The translations under genes and the position numbers were made by a program. A stretch of 64,000 nt of DNA from Paracoccus denitrificans (lineage in GTDB: Bacteria > Pseudomonadota > Alphaproteobacteria > Rhodobacterales > Rhodobacteraceae), in contig VAFL01000016.1 in assembly GCA_005768755.1 (NCBI GenBank), positions 1-64,000 on the forward strand, in the 5' to 3' direction. Below are positions 43,160-51,396 of the stretch, in pieces; position 1 is the stretch's first letter; each line of letters opens with the position of its first letter. The notes under the pieces were generated by a model that made no database searches, had not been told where the DNA came from, and saw only the letters and a list, made by a program, of their open reading frames with translations.

Positions 43160-43903
43160 TCATTGTGAGGATTCCCCACCGGCTCCGGGGGCGAACAGAT
43201 CGCCGGAGGCACTTGGTGCGAGGCCACCAGTCTCCGCTGGCGACGCCATCGCACTGCCGCCAGCCTGTACATGCGCTGCATCAACAATACCGACAAAGAG
43301 CGACGCCTCACGCCAATCGACGGGCCGCGCCACCGCCCAAACGGGCGCCGCGCCGTCCAGCATTGGCGCCAGAGTGGCGACATAGGCGCGGGTCTCGGCG
43401 GGCAGAGCGCGCCCGGTTGCAAGGTACTCATCATAGCGGGCTGGACCGGCATTATAGGCGGCAAGCATTGCGCCCACATTGCCGTAGCGGTCGAACATCT
43501 CGCGCAAATACGCCGCACCCGCGAGAATGTTGTCGCGTGGATCGAACGGGTCCGCACCGAGACGGTGCCGTCGGCGCAGATCGGCCCAGGTTTCGGGCAT
43601 GATCTGCATCAGACCCTGCGCTCCGGCAGAGGAAACCCCATGCTCATTGTAGGCACTTTCAATGCGCATCACGGCGCGAATCCAGTGCTCGGGGATGGCG
43701 AAACGCATGGCGGCTTCTGCGATATGTGCCGCGTGGGGATCGGCGGCGGTTTGCATCGCCGGAGGTATCTCCTGCGCCAAGGCGATTGCGCCCGGCGGGG
43801 CAATCAGGAAGAGGCCGGAAAGAAGAAGGGAGGCGCAACGGCGGGCGGTGGGGCGCCGCCCAAACGGGGGGCTCCGGCGGCTACGGATGTAAAGGACGGG
43901 CAT
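43160..43903 (-). CDS. Lytic transglycosylase (SLT family)
   Basis: 247 residues with a signal segment (CASLLLSGLFLIAPPGAIALA). The goose-type/SLT catalytic Glu is in VMRIESAYNEHGVSSAGAQGLMQIMPETW, followed by NILAGAAYLREM and LAAYNAGPARY. It cleaves peptidoglycan locally to let the T4SS cross the cell wall. Confidence 0.93.
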   Translation of the reverse strand: MPVLYIRSRRSPPFGRRPTARRCASLLLSGLFLIAPPGAIALAQEIPPAMQTAADPHAAHIAEAAMRFAIPEHWIRAVMRIESAYNEHGVSSAGAQGLMQIMPETWADLRRRHRLGADPFDPRDNILAGAAYLREMFDRYGNVGAMLAAYNAGPARYDEYLATGRALPAETRAYVATLAPMLDGAAPVWAVARPVDWREASLFVGIVDAAHVQAGGSAMASPAETGGLAPSASGDLFAPGAGGESSQ

Positions 43904-43906
43904 CGC

Positions 43907-44245
43907 TCAGCCCCTTCCGTCGCGCTTGGGCGGGCGGTTCCAGTGCAGCGACCAGGAGGTTGTATCCGCGCCATTCTGGAACAGATGAGCGCGGATCGGA
44001 TGGGCAAGCATCGGATCGTCGATCAGCACCGCGAGATATTCGCCCGCCTTCTCACCGCTGCGCGTCCAGGCGGCACCGATCTCGCGGGCGTCGTCTTCGG
44101 CGCCGTGATGCAGGCGATAGTCCGGGGCGTTCTCGGCCTCGTTCGGCTCGGCGGGCGTGATGGTGATCTCAAGGTCGAGGGTGAGGGTTTGGATGCGCCC
44201 GGTATATCCGGTGGCGTCACGGGTGAACTCGCCGATCTGTGGCAT
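43907..44245 (-). CDS. DUF736 family protein
   Basis: 112 residues (MPQIGEFTRDATGYTGRIQTLTLDLEI...). The TRDATGYTGRI start, IGAAWTRSGEKAGEYLAVLIDDP core and SLHWNRP end define DUF736. These beta-rich proteins are encoded on many alphaproteobacterial conjugative elements, function unknown. A second copy (53079-53402) shares the same layout. Confidence 0.88.
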   Translation of the reverse strand: MPQIGEFTRDATGYTGRIQTLTLDLEITITPAEPNEAENAPDYRLHHGAEDDAREIGAAWTRSGEKAGEYLAVLIDDPMLAHPIRAHLFQNGADTTSWSLHWNRPPKRDGRG

Positions 44246-44290
44246 GGGTCTGGTCCTTTCTGCTGGGGTGAAACGGGTGATATTGCGCGA

Positions 44291-44839
44291 TCACGGCGCC
44301 GCGCCGCGCCAGATGAAGCGGCCATCGCCCGCCGCATCGGTCCAGAGCGGCGTCAGCCGCGCGGTGATCGTGCTGGCGGGCAACGGCCCGAAATAGCGCC
44401 CGTCGAGACTGTCCGGCGCGTCCGGGTTCATCAGGAAGACCTCGCCCCCGGCGATGACACGACAACCCCGCCAGACGGGCAGATCGCGACCCATTCGGTC
44501 GCGCGCCAGCGCCATTCCGAGGGGAGTTCCGTTGACGGTGATCTCATCACCCAAGCGACACACCTCGGCACCCGGCAGCGCCACGATATGCTTAAGAAGC
44601 GGCACATCGGTGGGCAGATAGCCGCGTGCGGCGAGGAAGGTGGCAAGCTTATCAGGCGCTTGAACAGCGACCAGATTACCGATCTCGATGCGACCGACCG
44701 GTTGCACGGCGTAAAGCCCGATCGGCACGCTGGCCGAGGCGTTCCAGATCAGGCGCGGCGACCAGACTATGACAGCCGGGACCGCAATCAGCGCCACGGC
44801 CAGCGCCGACGCCCAGAGTGTGACACGGCGCGAGCTCAT
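44291..44839 (-). CDS. traF: TraF-like S26 signal peptidase (pilin-maturation type)
   Basis: 182 residues, one N-terminal membrane helix (ALAVALIAVPAVIVWSPRL), then a catalytic domain: Ser in NASASVPIGLYAVQPV and Lys in VPLLKHIVALPGAEVC. The GLYxV and LPVWRGC...GEVFLMNPDAPDSLDGRYFG pattern fits S26C/TraF, which cleaves and cyclises the TrbC pilin in RP4. It overlaps the DUF2840 gene by 4 bases. Confidence 0.92.
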   Translation of the reverse strand: MSSRRVTLWASALAVALIAVPAVIVWSPRLIWNASASVPIGLYAVQPVGRIEIGNLVAVQAPDKLATFLAARGYLPTDVPLLKHIVALPGAEVCRLGDEITVNGTPLGMALARDRMGRDLPVWRGCRVIAGGEVFLMNPDAPDSLDGRYFGPLPASTITARLTPLWTDAAGDGRFIWRGAAP

Positions 44840-45333
44840 GACAGAATGTCCCGGCGCATGCGCGAGGCACGGTGCTGCGCGGCGGAATAGCGATGCGGCG
44901 GCTGCCCCACACTAAACCGGTTATGAACATGCCGCCAGTGATCCGCGGAGACATCCGCCGGATGCATGCCCTGCGCCTCGATGGCGTCGATATGCTGCAA
45001 GACCTGCTCGACCTTCGGCCAGCCATGGCTGCGCAGCAGCATCTCGCCGCCAGGTCGGACATGCGGCAACGTCTGATACGGCGCGCCGGGCGGCATTGCG
45101 CGCAGGATGTCGATGCGCGAGAGCACCGTGCCATAGTTATTTGAGGCCCAGCGGAGGAACGCGAAAACTGCGCCCGGTGCGAAGCCGACAATGCGGCGGT
45201 GGCGGTCAAGGGTCTGTTCCCAAGCTGGCCGCCCGAAGCGGATCCAATGCTCGATCTGACCTTCTCGCCAGGTCAGTTCGACCAGCGTCAGGTTAGACGG
45301 CGCATCACCGGGGAAATGCTGCAACCCGCTCAT
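44836..45333 (-). CDS. DUF2840 family protein
   Basis: 165 residues (MSGLQHFPGDAPSNLTLVELTWREGQIEHWIRFGRP). Motifs FLRWASNNYGTVLSRIDILRA and PGGEMLLRSHGWPKVEQVLQHIDAIEAQG are typical of DUF2840. In relatives it lies between repA/parA and traF. Here it overlaps repA by 4 bases, with no parA between them. Confidence 0.88.
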   Translation of the reverse strand: MSGLQHFPGDAPSNLTLVELTWREGQIEHWIRFGRPAWEQTLDRHRRIVGFAPGAVFAFLRWASNNYGTVLSRIDILRAMPPGAPYQTLPHVRPGGEMLLRSHGWPKVEQVLQHIDAIEAQGMHPADVSADHWRHVHNRFSVGQPPHRYSAAQHRASRMRRDILS

Positions 45334-46469
45334 CGCCCGCCCTCCGATGCGGGATCGAGCGGCAGTTCGGGCGTCTCTTCTTCTATGCCGGTTTCCGATA
45401 CGAAACAGGTGCTGTCGGTGGTGGTTTCGCGCGCTTTTTCAGCGCCTTTTGCAGGTCTATCCCCAACGGGCTCCGCTCTACAAAAGTTAGACTCTATGTT
45501 AGAGTCTAAGTTAAGGGGTCGATTTGCGCTTTGCTTTCCGCGCCTTAACCCCGGTTTGGGTTCCTGATAGCACGATACCCCGGTTCCCGATGGCACGATA
45601 GTTGGGGTTCCTGATAGCACGAGGCCATTCACAGCTTGTCCACAGCCAGTTGACGGCTCAAAGGCGAGGAAGATGCGCCCTGCCTCATCCACCTCCAGAC
45701 ACAGGCGATATCCCGGCAAGGACTGGCGGTGGACGATCTCGCGCAGATCGAAGGCGAAGCGCTTGAAGGGCGACAGCGCACCGGATTTGCGATGCAGATG
45801 CCGGATGTCGAACCGCCAGCCGTCGCGCTGCCGCCCCCCATGTTTGCGCACCAACCGGTAGAGCCAGCGGTCCAGCCCGCCGGTCAGCCCAAAATAGGCC
45901 CGGTCGATGGTCAGGATCAGCGCATCGTCCAGCACTACGCGATAGAACCAGTCCGGCACGATCATCTCGATCCCCTCCGGGCGGCCAGCCGCATCCGTGC
46001 GTTCCTGCCATTCGTTGATCCAGGAGAAACGATGCAGCCGCCCCTCGGCGGGCTGGCGGATCGAAGTGCGCACCGTGGTCGATTGCAGCCGGTCCAGCGC
46101 TGCCTTAAGGCGCTGGTAGTCACGCACGGACCTTCCTCTGCCGATGAAGCCCAGAATCTCGTAGGGCGTGGCCGCCATCAGCCGCGAGGTGCGCAGCCCC
46201 GCATCGCGCGCCTCGACGATCTGGCTGGCGGCCCAGATCAGGATATCGGCGTCCCAGATCGTGGCCATGCCGTGATCGGGCACCGCCTCGACCCGGATCG
46301 AGACCTTGCCCGCCGTGAAATCGATGGGCGCCACCCGGCGGGATTTGGAAAGGGAAAAGAAGGGATAAGACATCAGATCCTGCGCATCGCGGGGCGCAAA
46401 CCCGCCGGGCAGTGCGCGAAACAGATCGAGCTGCCCCCGCTCCGAGCCTGATTTGCGCCGGTTGGTCAT
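45330..46469 (-). CDS. repA: Replication initiator RepA
   Basis: 379 residues. The RepA/RPA-type core is visible as LDLFRALPGGFAPRDAQDLMSYPFFSLSKSRR, GKVSIRVEAVPDHGMATIWDADILIWAAS, ATPYEILGFIGRGRSVRDYQRLKAALDRLQST and DRWLYRLVRKHGGRQRDGW. From about residue 280 the protein has a Ser/Pro/Glu-rich tail not needed for the fold; the DNA there carries iteron-like repeats and a strong dyad. RepA of this type supports episomal maintenance of plasmids and of some ICEs after excision. Confidence 0.92.
   Translation of the reverse strand: MTNRRKSGSERGQLDLFRALPGGFAPRDAQDLMSYPFFSLSKSRRVAPIDFTAGKVSIRVEAVPDHGMATIWDADILIWAASQIVEARDAGLRTSRLMAATPYEILGFIGRGRSVRDYQRLKAALDRLQSTTVRTSIRQPAEGRLHRFSWINEWQERTDAAGRPEGIEMIVPDWFYRVVLDDALILTIDRAYFGLTGGLDRWLYRLVRKHGGRQRDGWRFDIRHLHRKSGALSPFKRFAFDLREIVHRQSLPGYRLCLEVDEAGRIFLAFEPSTGCGQAVNGLVLSGTPTIVPSGTGVSCYQEPKPGLRRGKQSANRPLNLDSNIESNFCRAEPVGDRPAKGAEKARETTTDSTCFVSETGIEEETPELPLDPASEGGR
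45487..45622. repeat. Iteron-like repeats and dyad inside repA (candidate oriV)
   Basis: GGTTCCtGATaGCACGA occurs at 45559-45575, 45582-45598 (two changes) and 45606-45622, spaced 23 and 24 bp. The three copies are read in different codon phases (SCYQEP versus IVPSGT and LVLSGT), so the similarity is at DNA level. TTAGACTCT (45487-45495) and AGAGTCTAA (45501-45509) form a perfect 9-bp dyad in an AT-rich patch beside them. Repeats plus AT-rich dyad next to an initiator gene is the classic layout of an origin. Confidence 0.72.
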
Positions 46470-46483
46470 CGGTCCGCCTGCAA

Positions 46484-46768
46484 TCAGCGGGCGGTGGAGT
46501 GGGGCAGCGGGCGCTCGACCAGCACATGCCGCTTGGCAGGCAGGACTTGTCCACCGCGCGGATCACTTGTTGATGTCACCGCTCCGCGCGAAACCCAGGC
46601 TTCAAGGTCTTCCAGCGAATAGACCACCCGACCGCCAAGCTTGTGATAGGCGGGGCCTGTGCCATAGGTGCGATGCTTTTCCAGCGTCCGGGGCGAGAGA
46701 GACACGAACCGCGCCGCCTCCTTGGTGCGCAGATAGCGTGGCGGAAGGGGGGCGGTGTCGGGTCGCAT
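46484..46768 (-). CDS. Excisionase-like HTH protein (AlpA/RdfS-like)
   Basis: 94 residues with a MerR/AlpA-type winged HTH: YLRTKEAARFVSLSPRTLEKHRTYGTGPAYHKLGGRVVYSLEDLEAWVSR. It is the first gene of the repA-DUF2840-traF transcript. In ICEMlSym(R7A) an analogous protein (RdfS) is the recombination directionality factor and its operon includes replication and transfer genes, so a role as excisionase and operon activator is plausible. No integrase is in the window to pair with it. Confidence 0.85.
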   Translation of the reverse strand: MRPDTAPLPPRYLRTKEAARFVSLSPRTLEKHRTYGTGPAYHKLGGRVVYSLEDLEAWVSRGAVTSTSDPRGGQVLPAKRHVLVERPLPHSTAR

Positions 46769-46869
46769 GATCGGGTCTCCGTCGGGTATGGCGCGCCGCA
46801 GGAAAGGAGCGGCTGTCGGAGGTCACGATGGCGGAGGGAAACCGGCAGGATGCAGTGGGAAGACAGAGG

Positions 46870-46887
46870 GGTGTGAATGCGCACACC
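46870..46887. promoter_or_regulatory. 18-bp dyad in the divergent rdfS/DUF6880 control region
   Basis: GGTGTG and CACACC are separated by AATGCG, an 18-bp inverted repeat about 100 bp from each flanking start codon. Tra/lux boxes are also 18-20 bp dyads. It could be an activator site for the FseA-like or LuxR protein, but this is only positional. Confidence 0.45.
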
Positions 46888-46980
46888 AGCAGGCAGCCCT
46901 GCGAAGTCGCCCACACCTTGTGAACCCGCCACTTTCAAGGCATTGATGGAGCCGATTGTTCTCAACCCAATCTACCGCCC

Positions 46981-48459
46981 ATGGCCCGCAAATCCGCCCT
47001 CTCGACCGACAAGCTGAAAGACCTCGGCACGGACAAGCTCGCGCAGCTGGTGCTGGAAGAAACCGAGCGCAACGCAGGCTTCCGCCGTCAGGTCAAGGCG
47101 GCACTGGCAGGCAAAACCGACCCCGAGGCCATCGCCAAGCTGATCGACCGGCGGTTGTCGGGACTGGAGCGTGCCAAAAGCTTCATCGATTGGGACAAGG
47201 CCCGCGCCTTTCGGGACGATCTGCGCAGCCTGACCGACACGATCACCTCGGAACTCGGCACGGCCTCACCGGCGCTGGCCGTAGATCGCCTGCTGCGTTT
47301 CCTCGCCACGCATGAACAAGTATTCGAGCGTGTCGACGATTCCTCGGGCAGCGTTCAGGACGTCTATTATCAGGCGATTTCCGATGCAGGCGATCTTGTG
47401 GCGAAACTGTCCAGCGCAGAGGCTGACCTGTTACCCGACAAGATCATGGCCGCGCTTGGCGAAAGCAGCCATGGCTATCTGGCCGATCTGACCCGCGCGG
47501 TAGCACCGCACCTGCCGCAGGACACGCTACCCCGCTGGGATGCCGATCTGAAAGCCGCCATCACTGAGCGCAAGGCCGCCGAGGCAAAGCTCAAATCGGA
47601 TGGCTGGCATTATTCCATGACCTCGCAGTGGTCAGAAATGCGCCAAAGCATCGCCACCGCGCGCGGCGATCTCGACCTGCTGATCGCGCTGGAGGCGAAA
47701 AAGCATGCGCATATGAAGGACACGTTGGGTATCGCTGCGAAGCTGCTGGAGGCCGGACGTACGGCCGAGGCGCTGGACTGGGTCCGCAAACCGGACCAGC
47801 GCACCTATGGCGAGCCGGAGGACGGGCTATCGCCCGACCGGGTTAGCCTTGAGGCCCGCATCCTTGAGGCGATGGACGATGGGCCCGCCGCGCAGGCCCT
47901 GCGCTGGCGATGTTTTGAGGCTCGGCTTTCCGTCGAAGTCCTGCGCGAATACCTGAAAAACCTGACGGATTTTGAGGATATGGAGGCCGAAGGAAAGGCC
48001 TATGCAATCGCGCTGAACCATGTCGATCCTGAGGCCGCGCTGCAATTCTTCCTCGCCTGGCCGCGCCCCGATCTCGCCGCACAGGTGATCGTGACGCATC
48101 GCCATGGCTGGGACGGCCGCGACTGGCACATCCTGCCCAAGATCGCCGCGACCATAGAGCACGAATACCCGCTCGCGGCGACGATCCTCTATCGGACGCT
48201 TTTGGACGACATCCTGACCCGCGCGCGCTCCAAGGCCTATGCGCATGGGGCGAAATATCTCGCCAAGCTGGGCCTGGTGGCTGCAGATTCGGATCCCGCA
48301 CGGCCCAGCGGAATGGCCGACCACGCAACATATCTCTCAGGACTTAAGACAGCCCATCCCCGCAAATCAGGGTTTTGGGGTCTGGTCAACGACAGCGGCC
48401 CGCAGCCCACAACACATAGCGCGGCACGACGCCCCGTGTGGATCAGGGACGATCAGTAA
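46981..48459 (+). CDS. DUF6880 family protein
   Basis: 492 residues, no signal peptide, mostly alpha-helical (repeated Leu/Ala patterns such as LLRFLATHEQVFERVDDSSGSVQDVYY and EALDWVRKP). The start MARKSALSTDKLKDLGTDKLAQLVLEE is distinctive of a family found on Rhodobacterales and sphingomonad elements. It has a helical-repeat (TPR-like) look, suggesting a protein-interaction role. It is the only gene of this module on the plus strand, divergent from the rdfS-like gene. Function unknown. Confidence 0.75.
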   Translation: MARKSALSTDKLKDLGTDKLAQLVLEETERNAGFRRQVKAALAGKTDPEAIAKLIDRRLSGLERAKSFIDWDKARAFRDDLRSLTDTITSELGTASPALAVDRLLRFLATHEQVFERVDDSSGSVQDVYYQAISDAGDLVAKLSSAEADLLPDKIMAALGESSHGYLADLTRAVAPHLPQDTLPRWDADLKAAITERKAAEAKLKSDGWHYSMTSQWSEMRQSIATARGDLDLLIALEAKKHAHMKDTLGIAAKLLEAGRTAEALDWVRKPDQRTYGEPEDGLSPDRVSLEARILEAMDDGPAAQALRWRCFEARLSVEVLREYLKNLTDFEDMEAEGKAYAIALNHVDPEAALQFFLAWPRPDLAAQVIVTHRHGWDGRDWHILPKIAATIEHEYPLAATILYRTLLDDILTRARSKAYAHGAKYLAKLGLVAADSDPARPSGMADHATYLSGLKTAHPRKSGFWGLVNDSGPQPTTHSAARRPVWIRDDQ

Positions 48460-48666
48460 AGCCTGCAAAGACGGCCCAAAGCGGCCTGACAGTGCCGGAC
48501 TGACGCTGCCTTGCAGCATCCCGAGACCGGTCGTTCATGCTTGGTGCAGCGAGATCGGGCAGGCACAGTCTGCTTTGCGGGACTTTCCCGACCTTGGTGG
48601 CCGCTGCACGAACGACCGCTTTGCTCATCTGATGACTTTCGGCAGCTTACTCTGAAGTTGCCATTA

Positions 48667-48728
48667 AACTTAACCAAATAGCAAAGTGTTATTGACGCAT
48701 GGTCGTTTGCGCGGTAACTTAACCAAAT
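48667..48728 (+). promoter_or_regulatory. 13-bp direct repeats around the arsR-type promoter
   Basis: AACTTAACCAAAT is repeated exactly at 48667-48679 and 48716-48728. Between them is TTGACG (48692-48697), a good -35, with TAACTT (48715-48720) at 17-bp spacing as a poor -10. The second repeat covers the -10 and the start codon, as expected of a repressor site. The stretch 48460-48666 before it shows no gene. Confidence 0.6.
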
Positions 48729-49050
48729 GGGTAACTATTTGCATACACAGTTCCACGCTCTTGCTGACCCCACCCGACTAGCGGTCGTGGAGCGCCTGCT
48801 GAAAGCTCCTGCCAGCGTCAGCGAACTGGCTGAGCCTTACGACATGGCACTACCGGCATTCACGAAACATCTCGGCGTTCTAGAACGATCAGGCCTTATC
48901 ACGAGCGAGAAAACTGGTCGGGTTCGAACCTGCTCGATCAACCCGGCCGCAATGAGCCAAATCGAAAGATGGTTTTCTGATCGCCGCGCACTTTGGGATA
49001 CGCGGCTGGATAACCTTGCCGCCTTTGTCGATGATCAGAGAAAGAAATAA
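48727..49050 (+). CDS. ArsR-family transcriptional regulator
   Basis: 107 residues, winged HTH (FHALADPTRLAVVERLLKAPASVSELAEPYDMALPAFTKHLGVLERSGLITSEKTGRVRTCSIN). It lacks the Cys metal sites of the metal-sensing members. It is followed by an SRPBCC gene 4 bp later, a common ArsR-AHSA1 pair, and the pair likely shares one promoter that it represses. Confidence 0.93.
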   Translation: MGNYLHTQFHALADPTRLAVVERLLKAPASVSELAEPYDMALPAFTKHLGVLERSGLITSEKTGRVRTCSINPAAMSQIERWFSDRRALWDTRLDNLAAFVDDQRKK

Positions 49051-49054
49051 TCCT

Positions 49055-49528
49055 ATGGAAATTCATCACGAAACACTCATTTTCGAGCGCGATTTTGATG
49101 CGCCTCCCTCCCAGTTGTTTTCGGCCTACATTGACACAAAGGCCCGAGAGCAATGGTCGACACCATCGCCTACCGCTGAGGTTAAGATCGACAATTCGGA
49201 GGTGCGAACAGGAGGTCATGAAACCGGACGGTGCGGCGGCAAAGGCGATCTGCGTTGGACGCTCAAAGTAATCTATCATCTTGTTACGCCCGACCGTCAA
49301 ATCACCTTCACGGAAGAGCTTTGGGATGGAGAACAAATCCTGACAGTCGCGTTAATCACCTTCGACTTGAAACCCCTTGGCGAAAACAAGACGGCGCTGA
49401 CTTTGACGGACCAGATCACCTCCTTTGTTGGAGTTGACGCTGTTGGTGGTCATCGAGAAGGCTACACCCAGGCGCTCACAAATCTGCAGCAGCATGTGAC
49501 CAAACCCAAGAGCGGACATTCACGATAA
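49055..49528 (+). CDS. SRPBCC (AHSA1-like) domain protein
   Basis: 157 residues from ATG 49055 (MEIHHETLIFERDFDAPPSQLFSAYIDTKAREQWST). The APPSQLFSAYIDTKAREQWS helix-loop and VIYHLVTPDRQITFTEELWDG strand are typical of the START-like lipid/hydrophobic-ligand fold. Paired with ArsR. Lower GC than the surrounding transfer genes suggests later gain. Ligand unknown. Confidence 0.88.
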   Translation: MEIHHETLIFERDFDAPPSQLFSAYIDTKAREQWSTPSPTAEVKIDNSEVRTGGHETGRCGGKGDLRWTLKVIYHLVTPDRQITFTEELWDGEQILTVALITFDLKPLGENKTALTLTDQITSFVGVDAVGGHREGYTQALTNLQQHVTKPKSGHSR

Positions 49529-49799
49529 GTGCAGCATGTTGAACTTTGAGCTCACATCGGTCATTTTGCGGACGAAGCGGACGCTTGGTTCGGTCGTGAA
49601 GGTGTCCAATTGGCCGTGGCCTTGCGCTGGTATCGGGAACGCTGACCTTGACCTATCCGAGTAGCAGCAATAGCCAGTCGCCCATGATGTTTACGTCCAC
49701 CTTCTTCCCTCGATTCTGAGCGACACCCGTCGCAGGCGCTCCGGCGCTTATTGAATCGTGACGGCGTCGCATCGCGACAGCCGCTAAGGAGAACGTGAA

Positions 49800-50591
49800 A
49801 TGTCCATTCCCCAAGAAATGGGCCTGACTTCGGATCAGGTCGAAAGCTTCATCAACGACGGCTTTGTAAAGGTGGATGATGCCTTCAGCCGCGACCTTGC
49901 CAAGGTCTGCCGAAACGAGTTGTGGGCCGATATGGGTCTCGCCCCGGAGCGACCCGAGACCTGGACCGAACCGGTCGTTCGCATTGGTTCGAAGTCATCG
50001 CCATCTTTCGTGGCTGCCGCCAATACGCCGCGCCTGCATGCCGCCTATGACACTCTCGTTGGTGAAGGCCGGTGGCTGGCCCCTCAGGGGCTCGGAACCT
50101 TCCCGATCCGCTTTCCATCGAACGAAAGCGCCGGGGATGATGGCTGGCATGTAGACGTAAGCTTCGGGACCGAGAACCCTGACTTCATGGAATGGCGGGC
50201 GAACGTCACGAGCAGCGGAAGGGCACTGCTGATGCTTTTCCTGTTCTCGGATGTTGGCCCTGACGATGCCCCCACGCGGATACGGAAGGGGTCGCACGCC
50301 ACTATAGCCCGTGAGCTTCTGCCCTACGGCAAGGCCGGTGCCACGCTCAGGCAGCTCTCGGCCGACGGCTACGCTTCCACGCAAGAATGCGAGATCGCTC
50401 TCGCTACCGGAGCGGCAGGGACGGTCTACCTGTGCCATCCCTTCGTGGTTCATGCGGCGCAGCCGCATCATGGATCCGAGCCGCGCTTCATGGCTCAGCC
50501 GCCGCTGGTGCCCAGCATGGAATTTGATCCGAAGCTTGCACCGTCGCCAGTCCAGGTCGCCATCCGGAAGGCCTGCGGTCTGACGATATAA
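49800..50591 (+). CDS. Phytanoyl-CoA dioxygenase (PhyH) family oxygenase
   Basis: 263 residues, Fe(II)/2-oxoglutarate oxygenase. HxD is in DGWHVDVSFG and the distal His in VYLCHPFVVHAAQPHHG, with R in SEPRFMAQPP for 2-oxoglutarate. It starts MSIPQEMGLTSDQVESFINDGFVKVDDAFS, with AAGGAG upstream. The 271 bp before it hold no gene I can see. Substrates of this family are diverse small molecules, so none is assigned. Confidence 0.88.
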   Translation: MSIPQEMGLTSDQVESFINDGFVKVDDAFSRDLAKVCRNELWADMGLAPERPETWTEPVVRIGSKSSPSFVAAANTPRLHAAYDTLVGEGRWLAPQGLGTFPIRFPSNESAGDDGWHVDVSFGTENPDFMEWRANVTSSGRALLMLFLFSDVGPDDAPTRIRKGSHATIARELLPYGKAGATLRQLSADGYASTQECEIALATGAAGTVYLCHPFVVHAAQPHHGSEPRFMAQPPLVPSMEFDPKLAPSPVQVAIRKACGLTI

Positions 50592-50778
50592 GGAAGAGGT
50601 TCCGGGACCGCAGGTCGGTTCCGGAACCTCGCCACGAATGTCGTGGAAGGGCTCACTGCCGACCTTCGCTGCAGATGCACCCCAAAAAATATTGTGCGTT
50701 GGCCCCGAGCGGCCGCTTTGATCAGCTTGTCAATTTTGGTTTGCGGGCGCAGCGAACGGCCGCAATCCGCCCAAAACT

Positions 50779-51213
50779 TCAAGAAACAGTTGGGCGCCAG
50801 CATCTACCCATCGTATACTTCCGATAGGCATGAGCCGCGCCGGATTCGACCATGGCTGCATTCACATCGCGCCCCTGCACATAGCAGATAGCGACGATCC
50901 GACCGTATCGATCAACGTCGCGCGGTTGGCACTCGACGGGCCGTCCGCCAAGCAGACGAACAAGCTCGCTTCGGGACCATTGCCCGCAGGACCAAGCGGA
51001 TCCATCGCCACGCCCGCAGGTTTGGCTCACCTCCGGTGCATCGATGCCAAAAAGCCTGATACGCGTTCCGGCGACGTCCAGAGTATCGCCATCGATAACA
51101 TCTGCACGGCCAGAAAACACACCAGCAGAGGCTTCAGGCTGCGCCCCGGCTAGCTGGTCATATGAACAAGCGGACAGTGCGATGACAACGAACAGGATCA
51201 AAATGCGGGCCAT
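50779..51213 (-). CDS. Thermonuclease-like (SNase) lipoprotein, C-terminally truncated
   Basis: 144 residues with a lipoprotein signal (ILILFVVIALSAC). SNase core: DVIDGDTLDVAGTRIRLFGIDAPEVSQTC holds the Asp and catalytic Arg, and DVDRYGRIVAICYVQGRDVNAAMVESGAAHAYRKY the second Arg. Relatives continue about 20-25 residues with the C-terminal helix ending GLW; here the frame changes to unrelated TMGRCWRPTVS. It may be partly degraded. It is 12 bp after a small Cys-rich ORF. Confidence 0.8.
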   Translation of the reverse strand: MARILILFVVIALSACSYDQLAGAQPEASAGVFSGRADVIDGDTLDVAGTRIRLFGIDAPEVSQTCGRGDGSAWSCGQWSRSELVRLLGGRPVECQPRDVDRYGRIVAICYVQGRDVNAAMVESGAAHAYRKYTMGRCWRPTVS

Positions 51214-51225
51214 GGCACCTGCACA

Positions 51226-51396
51226 TCATAGCTTTCCGAGAAGTTCAACGCAGCAATAGCTAAATTTCCGCGGATCCAGAGCGGTACCACAGAACACTAT
51301 CATAAGATTGCCTGCCCATTCGCAGCCTCGGGCGCGAGTTCCATAGCCAACACCGGGGAGGATGTTACGTCCAGAATTGTCGTTCGAACTGCTCAC
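51226..51396 (-). CDS. Small Cys-rich ORF coupled to the DUF2285 frame
   Basis: 56 residues from a GTG that overlaps the DUF2285 stop (GTGA). The sequence has four Cys in its second half (RGCEWAGNLMIVFCG, then FSYCCVELLGKL). Translation coupling and the 12-base distance to the nuclease start suggest it is a real gene. I do not recognise it. It may be an exported or disulfide-bonded small protein. Confidence 0.4.
   Translation of the reverse strand: MSSSNDNSGRNILPGVGYGTRARGCEWAGNLMIVFCGTALDPRKFSYCCVELLGKL

Noticed and set aside
48443..48677. Small overlapping minus-strand ORFs after DUF6880
   Set aside because: Low-complexity Arg/Ser content, overlap with the DUF6880 end, no ribosome site; scattered short inverted repeats here (CAAAGCGG/CCGCTTTG, GGTCGTTC/GAACGACC) do not form a clear element.
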